From: an uncultured Bacteroides sp.
Lineage (GTDB): Bacteria; Bacteroidota; Bacteroidia; Bacteroidales; Bacteroidaceae
NCBI GenBank assembly: GCA_900553815.1
Contig: USEY01000026.1
Coordinates: 1-42,129, forward strand
Length of the DNA: 42,129 bases
Direction of reading: 5' to 3'
Part shown: positions 41,056-42,129 of the stretch, in pieces
Layout: every line of letters begins with the position of its first letter
How positions within the stretch are numbered: position 1 is the first letter of the stretch
Notes under the pieces: generated by a model
Told to the model about the DNA's origin: nothing
The model's input: the letters and a program-made list of their open reading frames with translations, nothing else
Databases searched by the model: none
Made by a program: the position numbers and the translations under genes

Positions 41056-41655
41056 ATGACAACATCCAAGACAAAAGCTAAATTAGTAGACGTAGCCCGC
41101 CAACTGTTTTCCAAAATGGGGGTGGAAAATACGACGATGAATGACATTGCCCTTGCTTCAAAGAAAGGTAGGCGTACGCTTTATACTTATTTCAAAAGCA
41201 AGGAAGACATTTATCAAGCTGTCGTGGAGTCGGAACTGGACATTCTGCTGAACGTCATGAAGCAAGTGGCGGAAAAGAAAAGCTCACCCGACGAAAAGAT
41301 ACTGGAAATCATCTACACACGGTTGGACGCCATCAAGGAGGTGGTCTATCGCAACGGAACGCTGCGAGCCAATTTTTTCCGAGACATCTGGCGGGTGGAG
41401 AAAGTACGCAAACGCTTTGACGCCAACGAAATACTGCTGTTCAGGGACGTACTGAAGGAAGGTAACGAGCAAGGCATCTTCCAGGTGGACGACATAAACA
41501 TGACAGCGGAAATCATCCACTACTGCGTGAAAGGCATCGAGGTGCCCTACATACGCGGCCATATCGGAGCCGACCTCGACGATGCCACGCGCGACAAGTA
41601 TGTGGCCAAGATGATATTTGGTGCATTGCACAGAACAGAAAAAACCAATCAATAA
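41056..41655 (+). CDS. TetR-family regulator
   Basis: 199 residues. N-terminal TetR helix-turn-helix (~residues 7-55: KLVDVARQLFSKMGVENTTMNDIALASKKGRRTLYTYFKSKEDIYQAV), then an all-helical ligand domain. It is 14 bp upstream of fabG on the same strand and probably co-transcribed, a pairing that suggests control of fatty-acid synthesis genes; the ligand is unknown. Start chosen from the promoter position. Confidence 0.92.
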   Translation: MTTSKTKAKLVDVARQLFSKMGVENTTMNDIALASKKGRRTLYTYFKSKEDIYQAVVESELDILLNVMKQVAEKKSSPDEKILEIIYTRLDAIKEVVYRNGTLRANFFRDIWRVEKVRKRFDANEILLFRDVLKEGNEQGIFQVDDINMTAEIIHYCVKGIEVPYIRGHIGADLDDATRDKYVAKMIFGALHRTEKTNQ

Positions 41656-41669
41656 AAATTTTAAGTATT

Positions 41670-42129
41670 ATGGGATTATTAGACGGAAAGACAGCCATTG
41701 TAACCGGTGCCGCACGCGGTATTGGAAAGGCTATCGCTTTGAAGTTCGCTTCTGAAGGAGCAAACATTGCATTTACCGACCTGGTAATTGACGAAAATGC
41801 TGAAAATACAGCAAAGGAAATTGAAGCAATGGGCGTAAAAGCCAAAGCATACGCTTCGAACGCTGCCAACTTTGAGGATACAGCCAACGTGGTAGAAGCT
41901 ATCCACAAAGACTTCGGACGCATCGATATCCTGGTAAACAACGCCGGTATCACTCGCGACGGCCTGATGATGCGTATGAGCGAACAGCAGTGGGATATGG
42001 TGATTAATGTCAACCTGAAATCAGCATTCAACTTTATCCACGCTTGTACACCCATCATGATGCGCCAGAAAGCTGGAAGCATCATCAACATGGCTTCTGT
42101 AGTAGGTGTTCACGGCAATGCCGGACAGG
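41670..42129 (+). CDS. fabG: 3-oxoacyl-[ACP] reductase, 3' end outside window
   Basis: The first 153 codons of a short-chain dehydrogenase. Cofactor motif TGAARGIG (residues 12-19), NNAGITRDGLMMRM (90-103) which is diagnostic of FabG, and NMASVVGVHGNAGQ containing the catalytic Ser; the catalytic Tyr/Lys lie past the end. It reduces 3-oxoacyl-ACP with NADPH in fatty-acid elongation. It runs off the window at 42129. Confidence 0.93.
   Translation, partial: MGLLDGKTAIVTGAARGIGKAIALKFASEGANIAFTDLVIDENAENTAKEIEAMGVKAKAYASNAANFEDTANVVEAIHKDFGRIDILVNNAGITRDGLMMRMSEQQWDMVINVNLKSAFNFIHACTPIMMRQKAGSIINMASVVGVHGNAGQ

Overview
The window is a piece of a Bacteroidales chromosome, most likely Bacteroides, Phocaeicola or a close relative. 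Evidence: repeated Bacteroidetes-type promoter -7 elements (TAnnTTTG), few Shine-Dalgarno sequences, NigD-like and other SPII lipoproteins, the Bacteroidetes-type N-succinylornithine carbamoyltransferase with Pro90, and a short-form adenylate kinase. A large accessory element of about 25.2 kb sits between two stretches of ordinary housekeeping genes.

Left chromosomal part (1-4149): the 3' part of a tRNA-Gln(CTG) with its terminator, a POT-family peptide transporter, a GNAT acetyltransferase, hpt, adk and a small Cys-rich DUF3795-like protein.

Accessory element (about 4150-29305): bounded by a 13-bp direct repeat (GTGGAACTGCAAT), with a short shared arm-like repeat (GCGGTATCA) inside each end. 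At the left end is a tyrosine-integrase gene cut after about 35 codons and fused tail-to-tail to a histidine kinase cut inside its ATPase domain, so the element looks immobilised. Next come 22 intact genes, all on the minus strand except the last. They encode five aldo/keto reductases (AKRs), a YqhD-like alcohol dehydrogenase, five alpha/beta-hydrolases or esterases, three exported flavodoxins, a Tat-exported flavodoxin-like/ferredoxin protein, a membrane polyferredoxin, a RibD-like reductase, a double carboxymuconolactone-decarboxylase/cupin protein, a BASS-type transporter, a carboxypeptidase-regulatory-like exported protein and two AraC regulators. Five transcription units start at promoters with the same ~42-bp operator-like box; in four of them it ends exactly 18 bp before the -7 element. 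One AraC gene is itself behind such a box. The enzyme set resembles a greatly enlarged version of the E. coli YqhC-YqhD-DkgA aldehyde response, with most components moved to the cell envelope. I infer an AraC-controlled envelope system for reducing and hydrolysing an electrophilic or ester-type xenobiotic; the substrate is unknown.

The repeat at the right end abuts a minus-strand structured RNA (about 190 nt, rod-like, possibly the Bacteroidales 6S RNA). Joining the two outer flanks recreates a hairpin plus T-run that looks like the RNA's own terminator, so the element appears to have used the 3' end of this RNA gene as its attachment site.

Right chromosomal part (29306-42129): the ncRNA, efp, rpmH (divergent), a ~1.1-kb intergenic region with hairpins and tandem repeats, a PASTA protein, an RluD-type pseudouridine synthase, ddl, an acyltransferase, a NigD-like lipoprotein, a rhodanese lipoprotein, the N-succinylornithine carbamoyltransferase gene, an outer-membrane beta-barrel, proA, a TetR regulator and the start of fabG.

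Intergenic arrays of degenerate, often palindromic units with a period of about 22 bp occur just behind several operon ends on the element and, with different cores, in the chromosomal gap at 31112-31370. I do not recognise this repeat class.
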